Shown: positions 49,808 through 57,841, counted from the first letter of the stretch. The stretch is DNA of 64,000 nt from Heliomicrobium modesticaldum Ice1 (GCF_000019165.1 NC_010337.2:1288501-1352500), one strand, 5' to 3'. The notes: a model not told the origin generated them from the sequence alone. Numbers and translations are program-made.

Positions 49808-49990
49808 GTCACCAGCTCCTATATGTTCTGTGCGAACGTACTGTACGGATTCGCTCCGCTTTCACCCGTTGCTGTTGCCCATGAGCCGTCCCATCGATGA
49901 AGTTTTCATCATGGCGTACCGCATCATGCCGTAGCGGTTCGACGGCTTTATTCTGCAACCAACCAAACCATCCCCGCACAAGCGGGAAAA

Positions 49991-50014
49991 GCCGCCCGGC
50001 CAAGGGCGGCCCTT
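49991..50014 (-). terminator. hairpin between the DUF3593-like gene and bchX
   Basis: GCCGCCC / GGGCGGC with a six-base loop. On the minus strand TTTTCCC follows; on the plus strand CCTTTTTATTTT follows, so it can act in both directions. It could lower bchX read-through from bchYZ. Confidence 0.65.
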
Positions 50015-50015
50015 T

Positions 50016-50345
50016 TTATTTTCCTCTGCCGGCGGCCTTGGCGTCAAGCTGTTTCAAGTGACGCCGCAGTCCCGAGAGGATAAAGCCGTTGGTGATGGTC
50101 AGCCCCGCTTCGGAGATGCCGTGCAGGTAGTCCACATGGCCCAAGGTGGGGGCGCCGAGGACTTTGACGGCGTAGAGGCCCGTGCAGGCGGTGAAAAAGA
50201 CGAAACCGAGCATGGCCACGAAACCGTTGTAGGTGAGGGGGTGGACCAGTTCGGGGCGCTCCTTGCGCACCCGGTGTAAGACGTAGAGGAAGTAGAGGTA
50301 GGGGAAGATGGAGAGGGTCATCAGCATCTCAGCGGTGCTAGACAT
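50016..50345 (-). CDS. DUF3593-like membrane protein in the bchYZX operon
   Basis: 109 residues, three hydrophobic helices. The pattern SIFPYLYFLYVLHR at the N-terminus, a middle helix with FFTACTGLYAVK, and VDYLHGISEAGLTITNGFILSGLRR near the C-terminus resemble the DUF3593 family, which in cyanobacteria lies next to DUF2499 genes. Function is unknown in every organism that I know of. It overlaps the upstream DUF2499-like gene by 8 bases, with GGGGTGAG before the ATG, so the two are coupled. The family call rests on remembered motifs, not on a search. Confidence 0.7.
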   Translation of the reverse strand: MSSTAEMLMTLSIFPYLYFLYVLHRVRKERPELVHPLTYNGFVAMLGFVFFTACTGLYAVKVLGAPTLGHVDYLHGISEAGLTITNGFILSGLRRHLKQLDAKAAGRGK

Positions 50346-50781
50346 GGTCGCTCACCCCGCCTTCCCGGGTCGTCGCGTCCTTTGGTCCAGCCGATCCGCC
50401 CAACTCGAACGTTCCAACCGGCCCAACTGTTCCGGACGACCGAACTGTATGTGCTGACCGCGCCGACAGCGACGAGATGCGAAAGGTCTGCAGCGACCGC
50501 AGGAAGAAGAAGGCCCAGACGCCGAAGGCGGTGCTGCCGAGGAAGGTCAGGTAGCTCTGGGCGTCGCTCAGCCACTGTGCCGTGTCATAGGTCAGGTGAT
50601 ACCAGATGGCGCAGATGCCGCTCAGCAAGTAAGGGATCATCGCCCAGGGGAGGCGCTGGAGCCAGACCTGATTGAGGCGCTGGCCCAGTTGGTAGACAAG
50701 GATGACGGCGATCACCCATTCGACGAGGCTGGCGATATGGACGAACCAGGTGGGCAGGGAGAGAAAGCCGAATCCCAGCAA
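50338..50781 (-). CDS. DUF2499 (Ycf49-like) membrane protein in the bchYZX operon
   Basis: 147 residues from a TTG that lies 6 bases after TAGGAGGG and 11 bases after bchZ. Residues about 6-100 match the DUF2499/Ycf49 pattern: LSLPTWFVHIASLVEWVIAV, WAMIPYLLSGICAIWYH and a last helix with TFLGSTAFGVWAFFFLRS. Ycf49 genes occur in cyanobacteria and some red-algal plastids; their function is unknown. The last 45 residues are low-complexity, encoded by degenerate 9-base repeats, and look like an added tail. Location in the COR operon suggests a role in bacteriochlorophyll synthesis or membrane delivery. Confidence 0.75.
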   Translation of the reverse strand: MLGFGFLSLPTWFVHIASLVEWVIAVILVYQLGQRLNQVWLQRLPWAMIPYLLSGICAIWYHLTYDTAQWLSDAQSYLTFLGSTAFGVWAFFFLRSLQTFRISSLSARSAHTVRSSGTVGPVGTFELGGSAGPKDATTREGGVSDHV

Positions 50782-50792
50782 GGGCGACCCTC

Positions 50793-52301
50793 CTATCGTT
50801 TGAACCGGTTGTAGACCTGATCCACGTCGTCGGTGGTCACGTAGTCGCGGAGCTGCTCCTTGGCCAGTTTCTCGCTCTCCACCCGCAGCATCTTCGAGGC
50901 GCTGACGCGGACGAAGAAGGGCACCTTTTTGAGGACCTTTTCCATATGGGCCACCGTCTCTTCGGGCCAGCGGACCTCGCGGATGACGATGGAACCCTTC
51001 AGTTGCGCTTCCCATTCCTTGCGGGCGGCGTCCCGTTCGCGGCGGCGCTTGTCCTTTTCCGGCGCGTACTCGATGTGGATGTGGCTGTAGAGGATGTCGA
51101 AGAGCTCGTTGCTGACGAGCTGGGTCAGGTAGACGACGCCGTTGTAGCCCATAAAGGGGGTGCCGGTGGAGCGGCAGACGATCGGCATCGGCGTGGCCGC
51201 CGCGATGAAGCGCGTCGGCAGGATATGTTCGGTGATGTAGATCTTCTCGTTGATGCTGCCGAAAAAGAGGGTCGGCGGGTTCTCCAAGAGGGCCGCTTCG
51301 ATGTCCATGGCCTTTTTCGAGCGCCAGCGGTCTGTCTTGACGCCGCAGGCGTAGGCCTCGAAGCCGAGCTCGTCGCGCAAGAAGTTGACGAGGCCCTCAG
51401 CGTAAGTCTTATGGGCGTAAACGCCGAAGGAATTCGTCCGGAAGATGTCCTGGTGGGGCGAGCGCCACACGTCCCAGAAGCCTTGCAAGGTCGTCCGCTT
51501 CTCTTTGGCGATGAAGGCTTCCGCTTCGGCGCGCAATCCGAGGGCGTCGCCGAGGCCGAGCAGAAAGGCCGTCGTCGCCTGCAATCCGATGGGCCCGAAG
51601 AACAGGGGCTTGCCCAGCGCCTTGCCGAGTTTTTGGCCGTACTCCTGGTAGAGGAGGACGTTGGCGTCAGCGTCGTCGAGGCGGGTTATGTCGCCCAGCT
51701 CACAGTCAAAGGGGAAGGCCACGTTCACCTCGGCGCCGATGCCTTCGATGAGGCGCTTGATCTCGGCAAAGTCGGCGTAGTGGTTGAAGTTGCCGTAGGT
51801 GGGGCCGAGGATGTTGACAAGGGGCTTTGCCGATGCTTTTTTCGGCAGGCGGGGCATCTTGGGGACCACATGCTCATAGAGGTAGAGCATGATGTCGTCG
51901 CGGGCTGTCAGGTCATCCACGTCGAGCGAGCGCGTGTGGATGTACCAGATGCGGCGGCCGTCGATCTCGGCCTCCAGCATGGCGCCTTCGCTGGAGATGA
52001 TCTCGCTCTCGGCACAGGAGAGGATGAAGATGTTTTCATAGCGGTCGATCAGCTCGCCGCAGAGCTTGCGCAGTTTATGTAAGGTGCCGTCCAGCGCCAC
52101 GTCCCCTTCGAGGATGTGGGTGGCATAGACGTTTTGCAGGTAGGGGATGGCGTCGGTGTAGTTAAGGGCCGAGTCGATGGGCACATAGTGGCAGCCGATG
52201 GGGCCGTCGACGATCACGCAGAAGTTGCCCCGCATCGGGGCCAGCACATAGAGGGCACCCCAGTAGCCGTTCGTCAGATCGACGTCGCGCATCATCTGCA
52301 T
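50793..52301 (-). CDS. bchZ: chlorophyllide oxidoreductase subunit Z
   Basis: 502 residues, NifK-like. GYWGALYVLAPMRGNFCVIVDGPIGCHYVP near the N-terminus supplies candidate cluster ligands, with a further Cys in FILSCAESEI. VNILGPTYGNFNHYADFAEIKRLIEGIGAEV and the C-terminal VPFFVRVSASKML match BchZ. With BchY it forms the catalytic component of COR. The ATG follows GGGAGGCG; bchY ends 3 bases upstream. Confidence 0.95.
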   Translation of the reverse strand: MQMMRDVDLTNGYWGALYVLAPMRGNFCVIVDGPIGCHYVPIDSALNYTDAIPYLQNVYATHILEGDVALDGTLHKLRKLCGELIDRYENIFILSCAESEIISSEGAMLEAEIDGRRIWYIHTRSLDVDDLTARDDIMLYLYEHVVPKMPRLPKKASAKPLVNILGPTYGNFNHYADFAEIKRLIEGIGAEVNVAFPFDCELGDITRLDDADANVLLYQEYGQKLGKALGKPLFFGPIGLQATTAFLLGLGDALGLRAEAEAFIAKEKRTTLQGFWDVWRSPHQDIFRTNSFGVYAHKTYAEGLVNFLRDELGFEAYACGVKTDRWRSKKAMDIEAALLENPPTLFFGSINEKIYITEHILPTRFIAAATPMPIVCRSTGTPFMGYNGVVYLTQLVSNELFDILYSHIHIEYAPEKDKRRRERDAARKEWEAQLKGSIVIREVRWPEETVAHMEKVLKKVPFFVRVSASKMLRVESEKLAKEQLRDYVTTDDVDQVYNRFKR

Positions 52302-52304
52302 CGG

Positions 52305-53813
52305 TCACTTCGCCTCCCTGCTGTTTTGGCCGCCCGCAGCGGGGCAGCCGGCAATGGCGCATCCCGGGGCGCAGTTCATGGCGCTCGCGCCGGCGCCGGT
52401 GTCGCCGCCAAAGCATGCAGCGCCGTCCATGGCGTCGCCGCAGCCGCAGTCGCTCGCCGCCGCCGCTTCCTCTGCCGAGCAGCCGCCCCAGACAGGAGCA
52501 CCCCAGCCACAGGCGAAAGCGTCGCCCAGGTGCGCTTTCACTTCGGAGATGGCGATAGAACGCTCCATCTCGACATCTTGGAAGAAGGAGCGCACCCGGT
52601 TGATGGAGGGACGGGCTTTCAGCAGGTGGTGCATCAGGCTGAGGATGTTTTCGGCGCCGTGGGCTAAAAAGAGGGGCCGGGCGGCGATCAGGTTCGTGAA
52701 GTAGACAGAGGCGCTGCCCAGTTCCTTGCCCATGCCGGCCACGTCGGTGGCAGCCAGGGCGATATCGGGCTTGTACTTTTTCACGGCCACCAGGTCGTCG
52801 GCGGCCGATTTGCGGAACTTCACTTCCGTGCCGCGCGCCTGGAACCAGGCCACATCGGCTTCGCAAAGGGGCGATTTGCCGATTGAGGTGGACAGGTAGG
52901 GCACGTCTGCGCCGGCTTCGACGAGGATGCGGCCCACCAGGAACTCGATGCCTTCATAGCCGGCGACGGCGATGCGGACGCCTCTGAGGTTCAGCGGGCC
53001 ATCGAGGACTTTTTGGACGGCGTCGCGCTCCTCCTGGGCGATCTGCTCAGCCAGCCCCATGTCGGCGCCGGTCGACTCGGCGATGGCTTTGATCCAGGCG
53101 TAGGTCATCTCTGCGCCGGCAGGGCCGCCGGTGATGTGGGGGATGCCCAACTCGCCGAACTGGCGCATCGTCCGCGTGTAGAAAGGATGCAAGCAGGCCA
53201 TCGTGGAGACGTTCAGGGCTTTGCGGAAGTCGTTGATGTCCTTGGAGGGGACATGGGCGCGCAGCTTGAGGCCCATTTTTTCGAGGAGGTTCTCCAGGGC
53301 GATCGTATCGGCCGGGAAGACCTCGCCGATGGAGGCGACGGCCTTGGGCTCACGCAGTTTGTGATCGCCGAATTGGCGGAGCTTTTTGAAGATGCCCTCC
53401 ATGGCCACGTCTTTGGCCTCGGCGTGGCTGCGGGTGCCGAAACCGGTCACGCGCAAGGGGATGATCTCAGGGAGCTCCCGGGCCATCTCGTCGATATCGA
53501 TGCCGACGGTGGTGGCCACACAGAGGTTGATCACCGGGACGAACTCCGGTTTTTCTTCCTTAATGATCTCCTTGATCGCGTCGAGCAGCTTGTGGTGCAG
53601 GTTTTTGTCGGTGAAGTCGATCGAATAGAGCAACGGGGCGTAGATGGATTTACGTGCCGCGTAGAAGTGGGCGAGGAAATTGAGTCCGTAGTAGCACCCG
53701 TGGTTTCCCAGCAGAATAGGGAGAAAACCTTCCAGCCTTGTCAAGATGCGCAACGCGCCGAAGGCGGGACACGGGCTTTGGGTCGCCAGCTTGATGGACT
53801 TGATCGGTTCCAT
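52305..53813 (-). CDS. bchY: chlorophyllide oxidoreductase subunit Y, with Cys-rich C-terminal tail
   Basis: 502 residues, NifD-like. CPAFGALRILTRLEG and GNHGCYYGLNFLAHFYAARK hold N-terminal cluster Cys; FGTRSHAEAKDVAMEG and HVPSKDINDFRKAL are BchY-like. From about residue 430 the protein changes to an Ala/Gly/Cys-rich tail of some 70 residues with eight Cys, unlike the BchY C-termini that I know. The ATG at 53813 has AAGGGGA 7 bases upstream; the frame reaches 53867 without a ribosome site. First gene of the minus-strand operon. Confidence 0.95.
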   Translation of the reverse strand: MEPIKSIKLATQSPCPAFGALRILTRLEGFLPILLGNHGCYYGLNFLAHFYAARKSIYAPLLYSIDFTDKNLHHKLLDAIKEIIKEEKPEFVPVINLCVATTVGIDIDEMARELPEIIPLRVTGFGTRSHAEAKDVAMEGIFKKLRQFGDHKLREPKAVASIGEVFPADTIALENLLEKMGLKLRAHVPSKDINDFRKALNVSTMACLHPFYTRTMRQFGELGIPHITGGPAGAEMTYAWIKAIAESTGADMGLAEQIAQEERDAVQKVLDGPLNLRGVRIAVAGYEGIEFLVGRILVEAGADVPYLSTSIGKSPLCEADVAWFQARGTEVKFRKSAADDLVAVKKYKPDIALAATDVAGMGKELGSASVYFTNLIAARPLFLAHGAENILSLMHHLLKARPSINRVRSFFQDVEMERSIAISEVKAHLGDAFACGWGAPVWGGCSAEEAAAASDCGCGDAMDGAACFGGDTGAGASAMNCAPGCAIAGCPAAGGQNSREAK

Positions 53814-53901
53814 GGGCCCATCCCCTTTATTTAAATAATGATGTAAAATGGAACAAAGGTAACGCATTTCTTCGCCAAATTTGCAGAAGGTCCTAACGAC
53901 T

Positions 53902-53929
53902 ACTATAAACGAACTCGGTTAAATTGCAA
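53902..53929 (-). promoter_or_regulatory. candidate sigma-A promoter of the bchY operon
   Basis: On the minus strand TTGCAA (53929-53924), a 16-base spacer and TATAGT (53907-53902). Transcription would start about 80 bases before the bchY ATG. Confidence 0.5.
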
Positions 53930-53992
53930 GGATAAAAGTCACGTCCAGACGGGGCGCCCCTCCGCTGTGAGACAATTCATTTTCACAAAAAA

Positions 53993-54021
53993 TTGAAAAT
54001 TCATACTGCCTGTACTATAAT
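53993..54021 (+). promoter_or_regulatory. sigma-A promoter of the heptaheme cytochrome gene
   Basis: TTGAAA (53993-53998), a 17-base spacer and a perfect TATAAT (54016-54021). Confidence 0.7.
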
Positions 54022-54023
54022 CT

Positions 54024-54064
54024 GTCCTGTACATATGGGGGGTATGGGTTTTTCGGTACAGGAC
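54024..54064 (+). promoter_or_regulatory. inverted repeat with G-tract core at the transcription start, candidate operator
   Basis: GTCCTGTAC (54024-54032) and GTACAGGAC (54056-54064) are perfect inverted repeats. Within them CATA-T-GGGGGG-TATG (54032-54046) resembles the G-tract operators of the CsoR/RcnR (DUF156) repressor family. It lies directly after the -10 box. The regulator type is inference. Confidence 0.45.
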
Positions 54065-54162
54065 GCAGCAGGCTAAGGGACCCCAGCAAGGAAAGACGAA
54101 CAGTCGGAACGAACCAGACAGTGCAAAAGAACGGACGAACATGAAAAAGGAGGATGACAGGA

Positions 54163-55779
54163 TTGGCGGAAGATAAGCAATCACAAAGTGCGTCATCGGC
54201 GTGGCGACTGTTGCCGTCTTCACCAGATGCAGCGCCGCAGCTTGGACTCGAGCCGCAGTTGGACAGACAACCTCAGAAACCGCCCGCCCAGTGGCGGAAG
54301 CAGCTTTCCCAGACGATGAAGGCCGCTGTTCTTGTCGTCTCCGGCGTGGCCCTATTGTCCGGTGTCGCGACGGGTTGCGCGAAAAACGCAGGTGCCCCGG
54401 GAAGCGGCGCAGCGCCTGGCGGGACCACCGGAACGCCAGCCGCCTCGACGGTGAAACCCCCGGGAGACTATGTGATCTTGGCCTGGCAGTCCATTGGGAT
54501 GAAGTGCACCAGCGACAACGACAAGTATTTCAGTTTTCACACCCCCGGCAACGATTTATGGGCGCAGGTGATCAAACGGGGTGACCCGCCCGTCGTCGTC
54601 ACGGACGGCATCAAGCTCAGCTATGAGGCCCCGGAGAACCACAACGAACCTTCTAAGACGATCAACTTCTGGGACTATGCGAAGATCACCTTGAAAAAGG
54701 ACATCCAGCCGAACACCGGTAAGACAGGCATGCCCGCCGACAGAGGCGAGTTCACCCTCGATAAGGCGAAAAAAGCCTGGACCGCCATTGGCATTCCCGT
54801 TTCTCCCTATAATGACGATGGCAAAGTAGACGCCTATCCCATGTTCACCATTCGCGCCACCGACGCCGCGAGCGGCGAACTGCTCGCCGAGACCAAGATG
54901 GCGGCGCCGGTCAGCGGCGAGTTAGGCTGCTACATCTGCCACGGCGGCACGCCGAACAAAGACGGCATCGGTCTCTCTGATGCCACCGCCCGCGACATCC
55001 TGGCAGACCACGACAAGAACGTGGGCACCAACCTGCTGGCCGAGGCGGAAGCCGGCCGGCCTCAGTACTGCCTCGACTGTCACGCCGCCAATAACGTGGG
55101 CGCGCCGGGCAAACCGGACGTGCTGTCCATGTCGGCGGCCCTCCACGGTAAGCATGCCCAGTACATGCAAAACGGCTCCATCGAGACCTGCGGCCTCTGT
55201 CACCCCTCGTCGGCGAAAGGCCAGGTCTACTGCCAGCGTGACGTCCATCGCGGCTTCGGCATGGACTGCATGAACTGCCACGGCACCCTGCCGGAACATG
55301 CCGCCTCCGTGTTGATGAAGCAGAAGGACCTGCCGGCGGCCCAGAAGTCGCTGGAACGGCTGAAGCCCTACCTGCCGGAAGGCTTTACGGAGGCCAAGCC
55401 GCGGGAGAACTGGATCAACCAGCCCGACTGTCTCTCCTGCCACACGAAGGATCACACCAAGGCCAGCACCAAGTCCAGCTCCTATAACCAGTGGATCACG
55501 GAAAAATCCCACCTTTACCGCTTTGAAAAAGCCGACAAGGGCGACATGATGTGCGCCGCCTGCCACGGCTCTCCCCACGTCGTCTACCCGGCCTCGGAGG
55601 CCCTCGGCTACAGCGAGATCAACTATCAGCCGAAGACCTACCAGGGCTTCGCCGGTCCCATCGGCGCCAACGGCAACTGCACCGTCTGCCACTTGAGCGA
55701 GCCGGCCGACAAGCACTACCACCATAAGAACCAAGACCAGCCCTTCTTGCCGCCCCAGTTCTCTAACGACCCGAAATAG
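54163..55779 (+). CDS. heptaheme c-type cytochrome, probable lipoprotein
   Basis: 538 residues from the TTG at 54163, 9 bases after AAAGGAGG; the ATG at 54154 touches the ribosome site. Seven heme sites are visible: CYICH, CLDCH, CGLCH, CMNCH, CLSCH, CAACH and CTVCH, all in the C-terminal half. A Pro/Gln-rich N-terminus of about 50 residues precedes a hydrophobic segment and a possible lipobox VATGC. The region between is heme-free and about 180 residues long. The name of the family is unknown to me; an extracellular electron-transfer role is likely from the heme count. It is divergent from bchY. Confidence 0.85.
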   Translation: MAEDKQSQSASSAWRLLPSSPDAAPQLGLEPQLDRQPQKPPAQWRKQLSQTMKAAVLVVSGVALLSGVATGCAKNAGAPGSGAAPGGTTGTPAASTVKPPGDYVILAWQSIGMKCTSDNDKYFSFHTPGNDLWAQVIKRGDPPVVVTDGIKLSYEAPENHNEPSKTINFWDYAKITLKKDIQPNTGKTGMPADRGEFTLDKAKKAWTAIGIPVSPYNDDGKVDAYPMFTIRATDAASGELLAETKMAAPVSGELGCYICHGGTPNKDGIGLSDATARDILADHDKNVGTNLLAEAEAGRPQYCLDCHAANNVGAPGKPDVLSMSAALHGKHAQYMQNGSIETCGLCHPSSAKGQVYCQRDVHRGFGMDCMNCHGTLPEHAASVLMKQKDLPAAQKSLERLKPYLPEGFTEAKPRENWINQPDCLSCHTKDHTKASTKSSSYNQWITEKSHLYRFEKADKGDMMCAACHGSPHVVYPASEALGYSEINYQPKTYQGFAGPIGANGNCTVCHLSEPADKHYHHKNQDQPFLPPQFSNDPK

Positions 55780-55863
55780 CGAATGAGGCTGTTGCGGCAA
55801 AATGGCGGCGATTGCTCGAAAGGGCAGCGCCGCCGAATTGAACAGGGGGCTAGACGAACAAAG

Positions 55864-55903
55864 GCAGCGCCCTCCTTCTGAGGGAGACGCTGCTTTTTCT
55901 TTT
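55864..55903 (+). terminator. rho-independent terminator after the heptaheme gene
   Basis: GCAGCG and CCCTCC pair with GAGGG and CGCTGC around a TTCT loop with a small bulge; long T runs follow. Confidence 0.85.
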
Positions 55904-55916
55904 TTTTCCGGGCAAT

Positions 55917-55945
55917 TTGCCGAGAGGGACGAGGGAGAATATAAT
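55917..55945 (+). promoter_or_regulatory. candidate promoter of the alpha/beta hydrolase gene
   Basis: TTGCCG (55917-55922), a 17-base spacer and TATAAT (55940-55945). Confidence 0.55.
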
Positions 55946-55987
55946 AGTCCGATCGGTGCGGACAAATACGGCCCTGTGAGGGATGTT

Positions 55988-56890
55988 ATGCCCGTCCAGC
56001 AGTTGAACGGCACACGAATCTATTATGAGGTTTACGGGCACGGCGACCCAATCATCTTCATCCCCGGCATCGCTGTCAGTCATGGCATGTGGGCGCCTCA
56101 GGTGGAGACCTTTTCCCGGACAAATCGGGTGATCCTCTACGATGTGCGAGGGACGGGCCGCTCCGGCCCCATGACCTGGACCACCCGTCTCACTGATCAC
56201 GCCCGCGATCTGGCGGCTTTGTTGCGGTTTTTGCAGATCGAAGGGGCCGTCGTCTGCGGCGTCTCTTTCGGCGGCGTCATCGCCCAGCGTTTCGCCCTCG
56301 ATTACCCCCACCGTTGCCGCGCCCTGGTGCTCGTGGACACCTTCAGCGAACTCGACCCTGCCGACAGCGAAGAAGCCGCCTTGATCCGGATGACCTGGCT
56401 GGCGTCGCCCCTCTTTTTGCTGCCCAAATCATGGCTGACGCCGATAATTTTGAATATGTACAGCCGCTGGCCCTTCGCCCAGCGACATTTGCGGAGCGAG
56501 ATCCCCAAGATCCGCGGCCTCGACGCCATGAAAACACGCTGGATGATCCGGGGTGTCAACCTGACGGGGGAACTCAGCCGGATCCAAAGCCCCTGTCTCG
56601 GCATCGTCGGCGGGGAATCGACTTTGGCGATTCGCCTTATGCAACGGGTCGTCGACGCCATCCCCGGGGCGTCGTTGGAGCAGGTTCCCCATGCCTTTGA
56701 TCCCACCTCCCTGACAGGGCGGGAAGACTTTGATCGTCTTCTGGGTCGCTTCTTGCAGTCGCTGGGAGCGACGGAGCAAGGGGAGGAAACAAGCGGCCCT
56801 CTTTCACAGGCGATGAAACAAGCAGGCAGAGCGTCGATAAGCAATGTCATCCGCTTCCGCCCGCGCCGCGAAGCGATCGGCAAAAGCTAA
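55988..56890 (+). CDS. alpha/beta-fold hydrolase
   Basis: 300 residues. PIIFIPGIAVSHGMW (oxyanion region), DVRGTGRSG, a nucleophile elbow VSFGG (Ser) and a C-terminal catalytic His in VPHAF. Similar to lactone-hydrolase or BioH-type esterases; the substrate is unknown. The ATG at 55988 has GAGGG 8 bases upstream. The frame is open to 55802 but that part crosses the upstream terminator and promoter. Confidence 0.85.
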   Translation: MPVQQLNGTRIYYEVYGHGDPIIFIPGIAVSHGMWAPQVETFSRTNRVILYDVRGTGRSGPMTWTTRLTDHARDLAALLRFLQIEGAVVCGVSFGGVIAQRFALDYPHRCRALVLVDTFSELDPADSEEAALIRMTWLASPLFLLPKSWLTPIILNMYSRWPFAQRHLRSEIPKIRGLDAMKTRWMIRGVNLTGELSRIQSPCLGIVGGESTLAIRLMQRVVDAIPGASLEQVPHAFDPTSLTGREDFDRLLGRFLQSLGATEQGEETSGPLSQAMKQAGRASISNVIRFRPRREAIGKS

Positions 56891-56900
56891 CCTTACAGAC

Positions 56901-56936
56901 AAGGGCAATCCTCGCAGCAGGATCGCCCTTTGTTTT
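56901..56936 (+). terminator. rho-independent terminator after the hydrolase gene
   Basis: AAGGGCAATCCT / AGGATCGCCCTT with one mismatch and a CGCAGC loop, then TGTTTT. Confidence 0.8.
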
Positions 56937-57038
56937 GCCCTTTGCCCTGTTCAATTTTCCAATGAAATGCCATTTGGACTTGTACCCATTCGCTGTTCCC
57001 ATCATAGCCTAATAGGGAAGAAATGGAGGGAGATATTT

Positions 57039-57155
57039 ATGGTATCCGAAGAATTGCAACATGACATTCTCTTGATCGTCGCCACGGTCCTGTTCGTCCT
57101 GTTAGCGATCCCGGTCTTTGCTGAAGAGACGTCTACGCCGACGGTTATTGCATAG
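57039..57155 (+). CDS. 38-residue single-helix membrane peptide
   Basis: GGAGGGAG stands about 6 bases before the ATG. The peptide has one hydrophobic helix (about 8-28) ending in PVFAEE, which could also be a signal-peptide-like sequence. The next gene starts 14 bases on. No family is recognised; the spacing and ribosome site argue that it is real. Confidence 0.55.
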   Translation: MVSEELQHDILLIVATVLFVLLAIPVFAEETSTPTVIA

Positions 57156-57169
57156 TAAGGGGGATGACG

Positions 57170-57508
57170 ATGAGGAAGGGAGGGGAAGGTAAGGAAGGGC
57201 AAAACAGCGGGAAGGGCAACAAGACAGGTAACGGCAACGGGAAAGGCAACGACCATTGCAACGGTCAGCAGGGCAATAAAAAGAAAAAGCCAGCGCTGGT
57301 GACACTCAATCCGTTGAAGGCGGCGGTGATTGTGGGCCTCCTGAGCGACGCCTTGATCGTCGATTCGCTCCTGGTCGACCGGTCGCAGCAGGTCCAGATC
57401 GTATTGACGGGCTCCTTGCGTCGGAAGACGCCCCTTGACAAGATGCTTGATGAAATCGGCGACCAGTCCTTTGATGATGTTCTGCAGGCACTGCTGCGAA
57501 GAGCCTAA
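57170..57508 (+). CDS. Gly/Asn/Lys-rich protein of unknown function
   Basis: 112 residues. The first 40 are a low-complexity GKGNKTGNGNGKGND-like stretch; the rest is an ordinary alpha/beta-looking segment with a hydrophobic centre (PLKAAVIVGLLSDALIVDSLLVD). The ATG at 57170 is preferred over 57164 because GGGGG is then 6 bases away. It may be a surface or spore-related protein, but nothing in the sequence proves that. Confidence 0.6.
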   Translation: MRKGGEGKEGQNSGKGNKTGNGNGKGNDHCNGQQGNKKKKPALVTLNPLKAAVIVGLLSDALIVDSLLVDRSQQVQIVLTGSLRRKTPLDKMLDEIGDQSFDDVLQALLRRA

Positions 57509-57574
57509 GCGTCTTTCGTTAGGACCAAAGGATTTGTCCTTCCTCTGTCGAACATAGAGGCAGGAGGTGGGCGA

Positions 57575-57841
57575 ATGCGCAAATCCGTCGATGTGGAGAA
57601 GTTGGCCCAGGACATCTTGAACGAGATTGGGGAACGCTATCTGGAAGAGATTGAAGCGGCGATCGCCCTGATGGATGACGGTAATAAAGACGAGATGAAT
57701 GCTGTTTTACTATACGCCATTGTGTCAAGCCTGAAGTGCCATTCGGAACGATTCGCTATCCGGTTGGTGCAGAAAGTGGTCGACCATATGCATGAGAAGT
57801 GGGAAGAAGCGAAGATGAATGAGCATAAAAACAAGTTGTAA
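57575..57841 (+). CDS. 88-residue helical protein of unknown function
   Basis: AGGAGG lies 6 bases before the ATG. The protein is almost entirely amphipathic helix, acidic then basic, with one Cys. It is soluble. It follows two other small genes in the same direction and precedes the carrier gene; an operon of four is possible. Confidence 0.6.
   Translation: MRKSVDVEKLAQDILNEIGERYLEEIEAAIALMDDGNKDEMNAVLLYAIVSSLKCHSERFAIRLVQKVVDHMHEKWEEAKMNEHKNKL

Larger units (their letters stand above)
53814..54162. other. divergent regulatory region between bchY and the heptaheme cytochrome gene
   Basis: About 350 bases with a promoter on each strand, AT-rich flanks, an inverted repeat at 54024-54064 and a GAAC/GTCG-rich repeat-like stretch at 54090-54140. 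No open frame is credible. Confidence 0.6.

Noticed and set aside
54090..54140. Operator cluster upstream of the heptaheme gene
   Set aside because: The GAAC/GTCG-rich stretch fits the degenerate 9-bp repeat better than a defined protein site.
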